In this document: one piece after another, positions 1 through 7,492 of the stretch
Position numbering within the stretch: position 1 is the first letter of the stretch
Layout of the letters: the number at the start of each line of letters is the position of its first letter
Origin: CALDTK01 sp963837005
GTDB taxonomy: Bacteria; Bacteroidota; Bacteroidia; Chitinophagales; Saprospiraceae
Reading direction: 5' to 3'
Length of the DNA stretch: 64,000 bases
Assembly: GCA_963837005.1 (NCBI GenBank)
Contig: CAWIMC010000021.1
Coordinates: forward strand, 62,001-126,000
Translations under genes and position numbers: made by a program
The notes under the pieces: generated by a model
What the model was told of the DNA's origin: nothing
The model's database searches: none
Seen by the model: only the letters and a program-made list of their open reading frames with translations

Positions 1-1
1 G

Positions 2-352
2 AGCATGTACGGCGTCTCCCTTGCGCCTCTCCCCGAGGCCGTCTACGACATCACCGAAGGCGTGGCGATGCAGCTCGGACACCTATCGCTGCAACCCATT
101 CTCGCCCCGGGGCACTCGCCAGCCAGTGTTTGCTTCTACCTCGAGACCGAGGCGCTGCTGATCGGTGGCGACGTGCTGTTTCGCGACTCCATTGGCCGCA
201 CCGACCTTCCCGGCGGCGATCATGACACGCTGCTGAAGAGCATTCGTGAGCAAGTCTACCCTCTTCCCAAGGAGACCATCGTTTGGCCCGGCCACGGCCC
301 CAAAACCACCGTCGCTTACGAGCGCGTCAACAACCCCTTCGTCCGCGCGTAA
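2..352 (+). CDS. MBL-fold metallo-hydrolase (glyoxalase II-like), 5' end outside the window
   Basis: This is the C-terminal part of a metallo-beta-lactamase-fold hydrolase; the frame is open to the window edge, so the N-terminal HxHxDH metal motif lies upstream and cannot be seen. Visible family marks are the metal-ligand region GHSPASVCFY, the GGDVLF block carrying the bridging aspartate, GRTDLPGG, and the final histidine in WPGHGP. Together they resemble the small glyoxalase II-like hydrolases of about 210 residues. Members hydrolyse thioesters such as S-lactoylglutathione or related substrates; the substrate here is unknown. About 116 codons are present. Confidence 0.85.
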   Translation, partial: SMYGVSLAPLPEAVYDITEGVAMQLGHLSLQPILAPGHSPASVCFYLETEALLIGGDVLFRDSIGRTDLPGGDHDTLLKSIREQVYPLPKETIVWPGHGPKTTVAYERVNNPFVRA

Positions 353-425
353 ATTCTAACATCAACTATCGGGTCTCTCCGCCAGTCCGAGAGGACGCGC
401 CCAAACAGCCGAAGCCGCCCCCCCT

Positions 426-1334
426 ATGTCCAATCCCCACTTTCTCGACGAGGCCCCGCCGCTCAACATGCTCGATGAGGGCGGCGACCCAAAGCTCCTG
501 CGTCTCGGTCGGGTTATCAATACGCTAGGGCGGATTTCGCCAAAACTCGCCGGCTGGATCGCGCTGCAGCTGTTCATGCGCCCGCGGCGCTCGAAGTACA
601 GCCCAGCCGCCGAGGTCTTTATGTCGAAGGCAGCGGAACTACAAGCGGCCTCGCGCGGGCGGCTGCACGGCTACCAGTGGGGGGCCAAAACGCTGCGCCC
701 GCGCGTTTTGCTGGTGCACGGCTGGGAGTCTCACGCCGGCCGATGGATTCCGATGGCGGAGGCGCTCCTCCGAAGCGGAGCACAGGTGACGGCTTTCGAC
801 GGGCCGGCGCAAGGACGCAGCAGCGGTCGCCGCACCCCCTTCAACGAGTACGTCACCGCAGCCCTGGATTTCGAAGCTGCGCATGGCCCTTTTGACGCGT
901 ACGTCGGACACAGTCTCGGCGGTGGGGTAGTGATCCAACTCGCCGCCCGCGTGCCAGTAGCACGCCAACCCAAGGCCGTTGTCTGCATGGCGGGTTTCGA
1001 TGAGTCCGAGCACGTCTTCGAGCGTTACCACCGCATGCTCGGCTACCAGTCCCACGTACAGGCCAGCTATGATCGTCACGTCCTCAAGTTGCTCGGCCCG
1101 AGCGCCGCCGTGCGCGACTACTCCAATACCGCTGCTGTAGCGCAACTCGGCGACATCAAGGGCCTCGTCGTCCATAGCGATGATGACGAGGTGATGCCAA
1201 TTGCGGAAGGGCTCATTCTGCACGGTGCCTGGCCGAATGCGGAGTTGCATCAATATCCGGATGGACAGCACCGGCTCACGGCAGAGCATATTGTAGAGCG
1301 AATAGTGGAGTGGGTGGTGGAAAATGGGAAATAG
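426..1334 (+). CDS. Alpha/beta hydrolase with intact catalytic triad
   Basis: A 302-residue alpha/beta-hydrolase. The oxyanion-hole motif HGW is at residues 98-100. The nucleophile elbow GHSLGG puts the serine near residue 163. SDDDE near 251-255 supplies the probable acidic residue, and the histidine in GQHRL near 282 completes the triad. The substrate is not predictable; an esterase or lipase-like role is an inference. A paralogue of the same size lies about 200 bp downstream on the same strand, so the pair probably arose by tandem duplication. A near-copy of the window-wide hairpin element (GGATTTCGCCAAAAC) sits at 532-546 inside the gene. Confidence 0.85.
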   Translation: MSNPHFLDEAPPLNMLDEGGDPKLLRLGRVINTLGRISPKLAGWIALQLFMRPRRSKYSPAAEVFMSKAAELQAASRGRLHGYQWGAKTLRPRVLLVHGWESHAGRWIPMAEALLRSGAQVTAFDGPAQGRSSGRRTPFNEYVTAALDFEAAHGPFDAYVGHSLGGGVVIQLAARVPVARQPKAVVCMAGFDESEHVFERYHRMLGYQSHVQASYDRHVLKLLGPSAAVRDYSNTAAVAQLGDIKGLVVHSDDDEVMPIAEGLILHGAWPNAELHQYPDGQHRLTAEHIVERIVEWVVENGK

Positions 1335-1360
1335 GCGCACCTGCGGTGCTCTGAAATTAT

Positions 1361-1487
1361 AACGCAAAGACGCAAACTGAAGGCACGCGAAGGCGCAAAG
1401 GTCTTCAGGTCGCCCCCGTCATCGTGCGCGCGGGTGCGGTCGCCTTTTGCGCGCTTTGCGTTTTCATTTGCGCCTTTGCGTTGAAAA
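1361..1487. repeat. CGCAAAG-type repeat and its inverted partner
   Basis: The spacer between the two hydrolase genes holds a roughly 41-base tract built on ACGCAAAG at 1361-1401, and an inverted, diverged version at about 1449-1482. Nearly the same tract occurs inside icmF at 32190-32229 and a looser one between trxA and aroA at 42887-42935, so it is an interspersed family rather than local low complexity. As RNA the two arms could pair. No promoter is evident in the spacer. Confidence 0.7.
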
Positions 1488-1539
1488 AGACAATGCGCAT
1501 AAATCTGAACCTCCGAAGCGTCCCAGTTGCTAACCTAGC

Positions 1540-2442
1540 ATGTCTTTCACCAACGCCAAGCTCGGCCGTAACCCCCGCCGCATCGCCCTCCTCCGTGCCG
1601 AGGGCAAGTCCATCAACGACATCGCCGAAGTCTCGCCGGAGGTCGCCATGAAGCTGCTCATGCGCAGTTTCATCTACCCGCAGCGCAACGAGGCGGATGC
1701 CCGCGCCAACGTGGTGCTCGACGAGGCCGAAGCCCTCGATCTTCCCTTCGGGAAGGTGCCGCTCCAGGCGTATCGCTGGCTTGGCGACGGCTCAGGTCCG
1801 ACGGTGGCGATGTTTCACGACTGGGAGCGTGAGGCGGGCTACTTCAAGGACTACATCCGGCCTCTCGTCGATAAGGGCTGCACGATTGTCGCGCTGGATG
1901 CGCCCGCTAGTGGTCGCTCGCCGGGGCATCGGCTTAGTCTACGGGACTACATCAACGCGATCCACGGTTTGCAGGAGATGACCGGCCCTTGGCACGCCTG
2001 TGTGGGGCACGGGCTAGGGGCGGCGGCAGTGTTACAGGCCTGCGCACAGATGCCAGCAGACCAGCGGCCGATTCGTGTCGTCACCCTCGGTGCCAACGCC
2101 GACTCGATGGAGATCTTCCAGCGCAGGCTTGCTTCCCTGGGCATCGACGAGGCGGTGCGCCTCAAGTTTTGGCGAAAGCTCGAGGCCGTCGCCGACATTC
2201 CGCTCGACAGCTTCGACAACACGCAGGCCGCCGCACGTCTCGAGGGCGTCGAAGGAATGATCGTCCACGACCTCACCGATGCTCGCTATCCCTTCGCGGA
2301 TGCAGAACGCATTCAGGCGGCGTGGCCGGGTTCGGAGATCCTTGAGCTCGAAGGGTTCGGACACGAGTTGGACGGACTCGCTGTGCAGACGCGGCTCCTG
2401 CCCTTTATCGGGGCCTACAAATTATTAAAAATGGCGGCCTAA
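1540..2442 (+). CDS. Alpha/beta hydrolase paralogue lacking the nucleophile serine
   Basis: A 300-residue paralogue of the preceding hydrolase with the same fold landmarks: strand then MFHDW at 91-95, LDAPASGRS near 119-126, and GHELDG near 284 for the catalytic histidine. The nucleophile elbow reads GHGLGA near 156-161, so the usual serine is glycine, and the HGW oxyanion motif has become HDW. Hydrolysis by the standard mechanism therefore looks lost, suggesting a pseudoenzyme or binding role. A wobble copy of the hairpin element lies at 2166-2180, encoding FWRKL. Start taken at the first ATG. Confidence 0.8.
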   Translation: MSFTNAKLGRNPRRIALLRAEGKSINDIAEVSPEVAMKLLMRSFIYPQRNEADARANVVLDEAEALDLPFGKVPLQAYRWLGDGSGPTVAMFHDWEREAGYFKDYIRPLVDKGCTIVALDAPASGRSPGHRLSLRDYINAIHGLQEMTGPWHACVGHGLGAAAVLQACAQMPADQRPIRVVTLGANADSMEIFQRRLASLGIDEAVRLKFWRKLEAVADIPLDSFDNTQAAARLEGVEGMIVHDLTDARYPFADAERIQAAWPGSEILELEGFGHELDGLAVQTRLLPFIGAYKLLKMAA

Positions 2443-2539
2443 GCTGGGAACCTTATCGCACAAATTACAGTTATACAGCCAGCAGCTCGAGCCCGCCCCT
2501 CAGCTGTTAGGTCGCTTCATAGAAGCGAGACCGTGGCGC

Positions 2540-2591
2540 AAGCCCAGGTTCTGCCTGGGCTTCGGCATTTCTGGACCTTTCTTTCCGGTCC
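2540..2591. terminator. Inverted repeats between convergent genes
   Basis: A perfect 9-bp inverted repeat, AAGCCCAGG / CCTGGGCTT with a 5-base loop, spans 2540-2562. A weaker one (GGACC / GGTCC) spans 2573-2591. They sit between the plus-strand hydrolase and the minus-strand dehydrogenase, so they fit a bidirectional terminator, although no long T run follows the first stem on the plus strand. Confidence 0.6.
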
Positions 2592-2594
2592 ATA

Positions 2595-3536
2595 TCAATA
2601 CCCTTTTTCTCGATTTACGCCCGCTGGCTTCTCGCCGGTGGCACGCCAGTGCTTTACGTTCTGCGCCACGATGACGGCGGCGGAGTCGGGCTCGGTGACG
2701 GCGCTGATGTGCGGCAGGATGGTGATGCCGGGGTGAGACCACAGTGGTGAATCCTCGGGCAGCGGCTCCGTGTCGAACACATCCAGCACGGCGTGTCGTA
2801 AGCGTCCGGTGTCGAGGGCGGCCATCAGGGCATCGTCGTCGATGATAGGTCCGCGAGCGAAGTTGACCAGGGCGGCACCCTCTTTACATTTGTCGAAGGC
2901 CGTGGTGCCCAACAGACCACGCGTGTCATCGGTGAGCGGCAGCAGACAGATGAAAATGTCGGCTTTCGCCAAAACTTGCTCGAAGCCTGGCCTCCCGGTA
3001 TAGCTCCTGACGTTCGGGATGTGCTTCGGCGAGTGACTCCAGCCGATAACCTGGAAGCCATTCGCCACCAAACGTTTTGCCGCATCCGAGCCTAGCTCCC
3101 CGAGACCGAGGATGCCGACCACCGTGTCTTCGGCCGGTACGTAAGGAATCTGGAACCACCTGTGCACAGCTTGCTGCGCCGCGTACTCCGGCATCCGTCG
3201 TTGTAGATAGTATGTCCACGCCATCACCGCCTCGGTCATTCTCGCGGTGAGCATAGGGTCTACGAGTTTGGTGACGTGTACGCCTTGCGGCAAAACCTTT
3301 ACCACTGCTTCCACGCCCGCCCAAGTGCTTTGGACCCATTCTAGTCCCGTGAAGCCGACCAGGTGTTTGGCCTCCGGTCCGGCGACAATAGCAAACTTTG
3401 CGGCAGCCTTTTCTCCGTCGCTCAGCTGTGAAGCAGGCACGATGTTCTCGTTCGGCAAAACCTTCAAAAGGCGCGTAATCCAAGGTTTGGTTTCGGCCTC
3501 CGAGTAGCGGCTGATGAAGGGAACGATGTCAGGCAT
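2595..3536 (-). CDS. D-isomer-specific 2-hydroxyacid dehydrogenase (GhrA-like)
   Basis: An NAD(P)-dependent 2-hydroxyacid dehydrogenase of 313 residues, the usual size for glyoxylate/hydroxypyruvate reductase A. The nucleotide-binding motif GLGELG is at about 144-149. The catalytic arginine is in NFARGP (about 228), the glutamate in DTEPLP (about 257) and the histidine in LPHISA (about 276). It should reduce small 2-oxoacids to hydroxyacids; the exact substrate is not readable. It carries an exact hairpin element at 2961-2975 (sense, encoding VLAKA) and a compensated variant at 3282-3296 (encoding VLPQG). The VOC gene ends 10 bases upstream of its start, so the two may form an operon. Confidence 0.88.
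   Translation of the reverse strand: MPDIVPFISRYSEAETKPWITRLLKVLPNENIVPASQLSDGEKAAAKFAIVAGPEAKHLVGFTGLEWVQSTWAGVEAVVKVLPQGVHVTKLVDPMLTARMTEAVMAWTYYLQRRMPEYAAQQAVHRWFQIPYVPAEDTVVGILGLGELGSDAAKRLVANGFQVIGWSHSPKHIPNVRSYTGRPGFEQVLAKADIFICLLPLTDDTRGLLGTTAFDKCKEGAALVNFARGPIIDDDALMAALDTGRLRHAVLDVFDTEPLPEDSPLWSHPGITILPHISAVTEPDSAAVIVAQNVKHWRATGEKPAGVNREKGY
2961..2975 (-). repeat. Interspersed GTTTT + GNAA mini-hairpin element; first exact copy and list of all copies
   Basis: Consensus GTTTTGGCGNAAGCC: a 5' GTTTT, a 3-bp GGC/GCC stem and a GNAA loop. Exact copies with GTTTT on the plus strand start at 3682, 8131, 14807, 17373, 19753, 21403, 25441, 26660, 27385, 31298, 47044, 49762, 53558 and 56902. 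Exact copies on the minus strand have left ends at 2961, 21197, 26897, 28207, 32065, 38651, 38948, 39121, 43767, 49947, 54367 and 58715. G.T-wobble copies: 2166, 14901, 32867, 33520, 57734. Copies with a different but complementary stem: 3282, 5875, 8970, 10055, 10452, 34440, 38904, 43346, 43681, 47949, 51351, 51960, 60835. Most are inside genes, in either orientation and in several reading frames. Confidence 0.93.
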
Positions 3537-3545
3537 AGCGGCAAA

Positions 3546-3965
3546 CTACGTCGCGTACACCTGCGAGAAGTCCCGAAAGCCCTTGATCTCGATAGGGTTG
3601 CCGAAGGGGTCGCGCACGAAGAGCGTCCACTGCTCACCCGGCTCCCCTTCGTACCGGAGCATCGGGCGAAAGACGTAATCAGTTTTGGCGTAAGCCGCCA
3701 GACCGTCGCGGACCTGCTCCCACTCGGTCATCGGCAGGAGGATACCGAGGTGGGGCATTGGCACGGCCAGGCCTGCTACGAATCCCGTGTCCGAAGTCGC
3801 GAAAGGCTCACCCAAATGCAACGATATCTGGTGCCCAAAGAAGTCGAAGTCCACCCAGGTGTCTGTGCTGCGACCCTCCGTACAGCCGAGTACGCCGCTG
3901 TAGAAAGCCCGGGCCTCGTCGAGGTCGCGCACGTGAAAAGCGAGGTGAAATATGGACTGCTGCAT
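3546..3965 (-). CDS. VOC-superfamily protein (glyoxalase/dioxygenase-like)
   Basis: A 139-residue single-module VOC protein. It opens with FHLAFHVRDLDEARAFY, the standard first beta-alpha-beta unit with a metal-ligand histidine. It closes with LFVRDPFGNPIEIKGF, the typical second half with its terminal glutamate. Such proteins use a divalent metal for lyase, isomerase or dioxygenase chemistry, or act in resistance; the substrate is unknown. An exact hairpin element at 3682-3696 is antisense to the gene and encodes AYAKT. The gene lies directly upstream of the dehydrogenase on the same strand. Confidence 0.85.
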   Translation of the reverse strand: MQQSIFHLAFHVRDLDEARAFYSGVLGCTEGRSTDTWVDFDFFGHQISLHLGEPFATSDTGFVAGLAVPMPHLGILLPMTEWEQVRDGLAAYAKTDYVFRPMLRYEGEPGEQWTLFVRDPFGNPIEIKGFRDFSQVYAT

Positions 3966-4025
3966 GGCGGCAAAGTAGCAATCAACAGACTTCGGCCCTT
4001 ACGCACGAAGCCTACCTTCCCGCCG

Positions 4026-4619
4026 ATGTTGAACACGCATAACCTGCAGCGCAAGGCAGAGGAGTACCGCCGCGTCCTCGAGAATACCGTCGCCTATCGC
4101 CAGGTCTGGCAGGAGTCACTCGCCGAGCAGATCGTCGCCGCGCTGAAGAGCACGGCCGAGAGCATTGGGCTCTCCGCCACCATCGAGCGCCGTGGGCAAA
4201 TTGACCACCTCGAGGCCATCACGCTCTCGCTCGGCAACGTCGGTTCGGGCATGATCAAGGAGGTCGTCAATGGCGTGCGGCGCAACCTCATCAAACACAA
4301 CGGCTCACTCGTCTACCAGCAGCTCTTCAACGGGAAGGTGATCGTCATCGTGCAGTACCCCTTCATAGAGGACTACGGGGAACGGCAGGCCCCGAAGACG
4401 ATTGCCATCTACCGACCGGAGGAGCTCCGCGAACCCTACTTCCAGCGCCACATCGAGGAGCTGCTTACAGAGGCCACCAAGTGGGAGGACTACGACGACG
4501 ATGAGCCGCACCAGAAGATCGGCTTCAAGCTCAACTTCGAGAAGCCGGATCTTGTCACGGAGCCACCGGCAGCCGTGCCGAAGCCAGGTAACGTAGGAGA
4601 GTCTGTTCAAAAGAAATAG
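4026..4619 (+). CDS. Conserved hypothetical protein
   Basis: About 197 residues, not recognised. The frame opens further upstream over the reverse-strand VOC gene, but the ATG at 4026 is the sensible start because upstream residues lie antisense to a real gene. The protein begins with a charged helix (LQRKAEEYRRVLENTVAYRQ), continues as a mixed alpha/beta domain including KVIVIVQYPFIEDYG, and ends in a polar, proline-rich tail. No signal peptide or membrane segment is seen, so it is probably cytoplasmic. The next gene starts 3 bases after its stop, which suggests one operon. Confidence 0.65.
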   Translation: MLNTHNLQRKAEEYRRVLENTVAYRQVWQESLAEQIVAALKSTAESIGLSATIERRGQIDHLEAITLSLGNVGSGMIKEVVNGVRRNLIKHNGSLVYQQLFNGKVIVIVQYPFIEDYGERQAPKTIAIYRPEELREPYFQRHIEELLTEATKWEDYDDDEPHQKIGFKLNFEKPDLVTEPPAAVPKPGNVGESVQKK

Positions 4620-4622
4620 CTG

Positions 4623-5147
4623 GTGGGATTATTTAGAAAGCCTGGTGAAAGCTGGCGCTCGCGGCGCCTCCGCCTCGGCATGAACGCCTACCCGATGTAC
4701 TGGGGCACAGGCGGCCGCATACAGTATATAGCGGGGGACTTTCGCGAGGTGCGGCTCTCGCTCGGGCTCAATCCCTTTACCTACAATTACGTCGGGACCA
4801 TCTTCGGGGGTTCGATGTTCTCGGCGTCGGATCCGTTCTTGATGCTGATGTTCTTCCACATCCTCGGCAAGGAGAATTTCGTAGTCTGGGACAAGGCCGC
4901 GCGCATCCGCTTCAAGCGTCCTGGTAAGAGCAAGCTCACGATGCGGATTGTGATCGACGATGAGTTGTTGGCGCGTGTCCGCAAAACCGTTGGTGAGGAG
5001 CGCGTCTGGACGGAGTGGTTGCCTATCGAGTGGCTCGACGCCGAGGGCAGGGTAGTGGCCGCGCAGGAGCGCGAGGTGTACGTGGCCGACAAGGCATACT
5101 ACCGCGAGCGGCAGGCTCGGCGGGAAGTGTCGAAGGGGGGGGCGTGA
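4623..5147 (+). CDS. DUF4442-like hot-dog fold protein
   Basis: A 174-residue protein resembling the DUF4442 group of hot-dog fold thioesterase-like proteins. The supporting segments are NAYPMYWGTGGRI, the central helix FGGSMFSASDPFLMLMFF, and a beta-rich second half. The start is a GTG three bases after the upstream stop; an internal ATG at 4680 is a possible alternative. Function in acyl-thioester handling is known only for the wider fold. A weak hairpin-like variant (GCG/CGC stem, GACA loop) lies at 4973-4987. The following small membrane gene starts two bases after its stop. Confidence 0.6.
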   Translation: MGLFRKPGESWRSRRLRLGMNAYPMYWGTGGRIQYIAGDFREVRLSLGLNPFTYNYVGTIFGGSMFSASDPFLMLMFFHILGKENFVVWDKAARIRFKRPGKSKLTMRIVIDDELLARVRKTVGEERVWTEWLPIEWLDAEGRVVAAQEREVYVADKAYYRERQARREVSKGGA

Positions 5148-5148
5148 G

Positions 5149-5517
5149 GTGTCGAGGGAGCTGCCGCCGCGTTTTGGGGCCTCGGGACATCCTCTAGACG
5201 GAAAGCGGTATCCCACAATTCAGCTACGGCTTCGCTACTTTGCTCCCGTGAGATTTGCCCCCCGAGAGGCGCGCCCGAAACGCAAGAGCACCTGGCCCTG
5301 GTGGATCGGCGCGGCTTCGCTCTATCTAGCTTTAGCACCCATCGGGAGTGAGCCTCACCTGGCGGGCAAGCTGCGGTGGGTTGCCGGCGGCGGGGATGGA
5401 ATGGGTACGTTGGACTGGGTAGACCTCGTGCTACACGGCCTGCCGATATTAGGGTTTAGCATCTGGCTATGGCTCAGCTACCTGCGGCGGCGGCGCAATG
5501 CCCGCGGCGCCGCATAG
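5149..5517 (+). CDS. Small membrane protein, unknown function
   Basis: Up to 122 residues from a GTG start that sits right behind the DUF4442-like stop. The first 40 or so residues are polar and low in recognisable features, so the true start may be further in. Two hydrophobic segments are visible, WIGAASLYLALAP and VLHGLPILGFSIWLWLSYL, followed by RRRR, which implies a cytoplasmic C terminus. No family is recognised. The spacing suggests co-transcription with the two upstream genes. Confidence 0.5.
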   Translation: MSRELPPRFGASGHPLDGKRYPTIQLRLRYFAPVRFAPREARPKRKSTWPWWIGAASLYLALAPIGSEPHLAGKLRWVAGGGDGMGTLDWVDLVLHGLPILGFSIWLWLSYLRRRRNARGAA

Positions 5518-5541
5518 TGCCCCATGTCTTGGCACGCTTTC

Positions 5542-6531
5542 CTATTTGTCTTCGGTGACGGTCTCGAAGAGCTCCATGAAGCTGGCCTCGTCGATGAGTT
5601 GGATGCCGGTGCCCTGGTCGCGGAGCTCGAAGGCCTTTTGGGTCTTGGAGGTCTGCTTCTTCCAGCTCGGTGTGCCTTGCACGAGGTAGTCGGTGACTTT
5701 TGAAACTGTGCCCGTGCACTTTCCGCCCGCCTCCAGTACCAATCGCATGGCATCCTCGCGCGTGCAGTCGGTAAGCTCTCCGGTGAAGACGAAGCGTTTA
5801 CCGTAGGCCGGGTGGCGCGCGTCGGATTTGGAGGTGTCGAAGGCGATGTCCTTGATGCGGGGGTGGCTTGGCCAGTTTTGCACGAAAGTGCGCTCGCGGG
5901 CGGGCCGGGGTTCAGCTTGCTGTGGCTGCTTGCGGGGTTCCCAGCGCTTGGCGCCCTTCTTGGTCGAGCTGCCGTACTGCTCGATGGTGCGTGTCTTCAT
6001 GCCCACTTCGCCGAGGAGGTCATCCACACTTTCGGACTCGAACATGCGCCCGGCCTGAATCATGATTTGCGCGCAGGCATTCGCGTCGGAGAGGGCCTGA
6101 TGGTGCTGCAATTCAATACCGAGGTAGCTGCTGATGATGCCGAGTCCGTAGCGCGGGGCATCGGGCCAACACTTGCGGGCGAGCTGGACGGTGCAGGAGT
6201 AGGTGAGCGAGGGCTCGGGCAGGGAGTAGAGCCGCGCCGAGGCCCGTAGCACGCCAATGTCGAAGCTGGCGTTGTGCGCCACGATGTGCTTGTCGGCGAG
6301 GTAGGGGAGGAGGTCGTCATAGAGTTCGGCGAAGGTTGGCTCCCGCATCACCATCTGCGGGGTGATCTTGTGGATGCGGATGTTGCCGGAGTCGAACTGA
6401 TTGGGGGTAGGTCGGATGAGGCGGCGGTAGGTGTCCACGACGCGGCCGTCTTCTACCACGACGAGTCCAATTTCACAGGCGCTGCTCCAGAAGCGGTTGG
6501 CCGTTTCGAAGTCGAGGGCGACGAAGTCCAT
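5542..6531 (-). CDS. DEDDh 3'-5' exonuclease (DnaQ-like) with C-terminal BRCT domain
   Basis: 329 residues in two domains. The N-terminal exonuclease (about 1-165) shows the first acidic pair in ALDFETA (residues 6-8), VAHNASFD with the second acidic residue, and the HxxxxxD motif in HQALSDA. This matches the epsilon-like proofreading family acting on single-stranded 3' ends. The C-terminal part (about 240-325) is a BRCT domain, as in FVFTGELTDCTREDA and VTDYLVQG. A polar linker of about 65 residues separates them. Such fusions are usually DNA-repair accessory enzymes rather than the Pol III epsilon subunit. A 4-bp-stem variant of the hairpin element is at 5875-5891. Confidence 0.85.
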   Translation of the reverse strand: MDFVALDFETANRFWSSACEIGLVVVEDGRVVDTYRRLIRPTPNQFDSGNIRIHKITPQMVMREPTFAELYDDLLPYLADKHIVAHNASFDIGVLRASARLYSLPEPSLTYSCTVQLARKCWPDAPRYGLGIISSYLGIELQHHQALSDANACAQIMIQAGRMFESESVDDLLGEVGMKTRTIEQYGSSTKKGAKRWEPRKQPQQAEPRPARERTFVQNWPSHPRIKDIAFDTSKSDARHPAYGKRFVFTGELTDCTREDAMRLVLEAGGKCTGTVSKVTDYLVQGTPSWKKQTSKTQKAFELRDQGTGIQLIDEASFMELFETVTEDK

Positions 6532-6598
6532 ATGGGTGTGAAGGTAGGGCTCGAGACAATTTGTGTCGTGTCAGGAAAAGGAGACCTAGCTTAGGCGC

Positions 6599-7375
6599 AT
6601 GGGACAGCATGACCAACAGGACGGCACTAGGGTGTCGCGACTCTTTATGCAAGACGAGTGGGTACCCGGCTTGCACTATCACCTGATTGGGAAGTCCGTG
6701 CCGGGGGAGTTGCTCTTCCGAGACGAGAAAGACTACCGACGCTTCCTGCGCTTGAGCCTCCGCGACGGCCTCCAGCATGTCTTCGAATTTCATGTCTACT
6801 GTCTGATTCCGAATCACTGGCACTCGGGCATTCGCACGCGGCGCTGCGAGGAGATAGTAGAGCGGCTCGCCAGGAAGAAAAAACTCCTGGCCGGGGACAA
6901 GGCGTATATCGACGGCAGTATGTCGTATGCGGAGTACGTGTCCTACTGCTTCCGCAACGCCTTCATGCGCTACGCGAAATGGTACAACTCAAAGTATGGA
7001 CGGACGGGCCAGCTCTTCATCAAGCCCACGCTCCACGGCCTTACCGACAAGGGTGATCCCGGTAAAGAATTCTCCAGGACGATGGTGGCCTACATCGGGC
7101 TCAACTACGCCAAGCACCATCTCGCTAAGCATACGGATTTCTACCACTGGAGTTCCTTCCGCTGCAACATCTACCAGATCATCGAGCTCGACATTGAGCG
7201 CTATTACGGCTCCGTCGAGAAATACAAGGCCTTCCACGTCTGGTATATGAAGAAGTACGGCGAGCGCTTCTTCGCGTATGACGAGGCGGAATTCTGGCAA
7301 GCTCTTCAGCCGCGCAAGTTCATCAAGGATATAAAGGAGTGGCAGCTCGGGGAGTGGCGTAAAGGAAAGCATTGA
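6599..7375 (+). mobile_element. REP-associated tyrosine transposase (RAYT, Y1/HUH type)
   Basis: A 258-residue Y1-transposase-like protein. It shows the RAYT opening LHYHLIGKSVPG, the HUH-type motif in YCLIPNHWHSGI (HWH), the helix FMRYAKWYNSKYGRTGQLF typical of the family, and YIGLNYAKHHL, where the catalytic tyrosine is expected. RAYTs are single-copy housekeeping relatives of IS200/IS605 transposases that cut REP hairpins as single-stranded DNA. Directly downstream lies a long perfect palindrome (7386-7458), which could be its cognate element. No terminal repeats of a complete insertion sequence were seen. No hairpin element of the window-wide type falls inside the gene. Confidence 0.85.
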
Positions 7376-7385
7376 GCTTGCGGAA

Positions 7386-7458
7386 GGCTTCTGGCCCCGG
7401 GGACGGGTTCCTGCCGGCCGCTAGGCGCCGGCGGAACCCGTCCCCGGGGCCAGAAGCC
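7386..7458. repeat. Long palindrome downstream of the RAYT gene
   Basis: Two perfectly complementary 26-base arms at 7386-7411 and 7433-7458 enclose a 21-base centre that itself contains GCCGGC at both ends. The whole 73-base stretch would form a very stable hairpin in single-stranded DNA or RNA. It starts 11 bases after the RAYT stop and lies between convergent genes, so it may be both a terminator and a REP-like substrate of the RAYT. Confidence 0.9.
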
Positions 7459-7492
7459 GTGCTTAAGTCTTACCGAAGGCCTACGCCAACCT

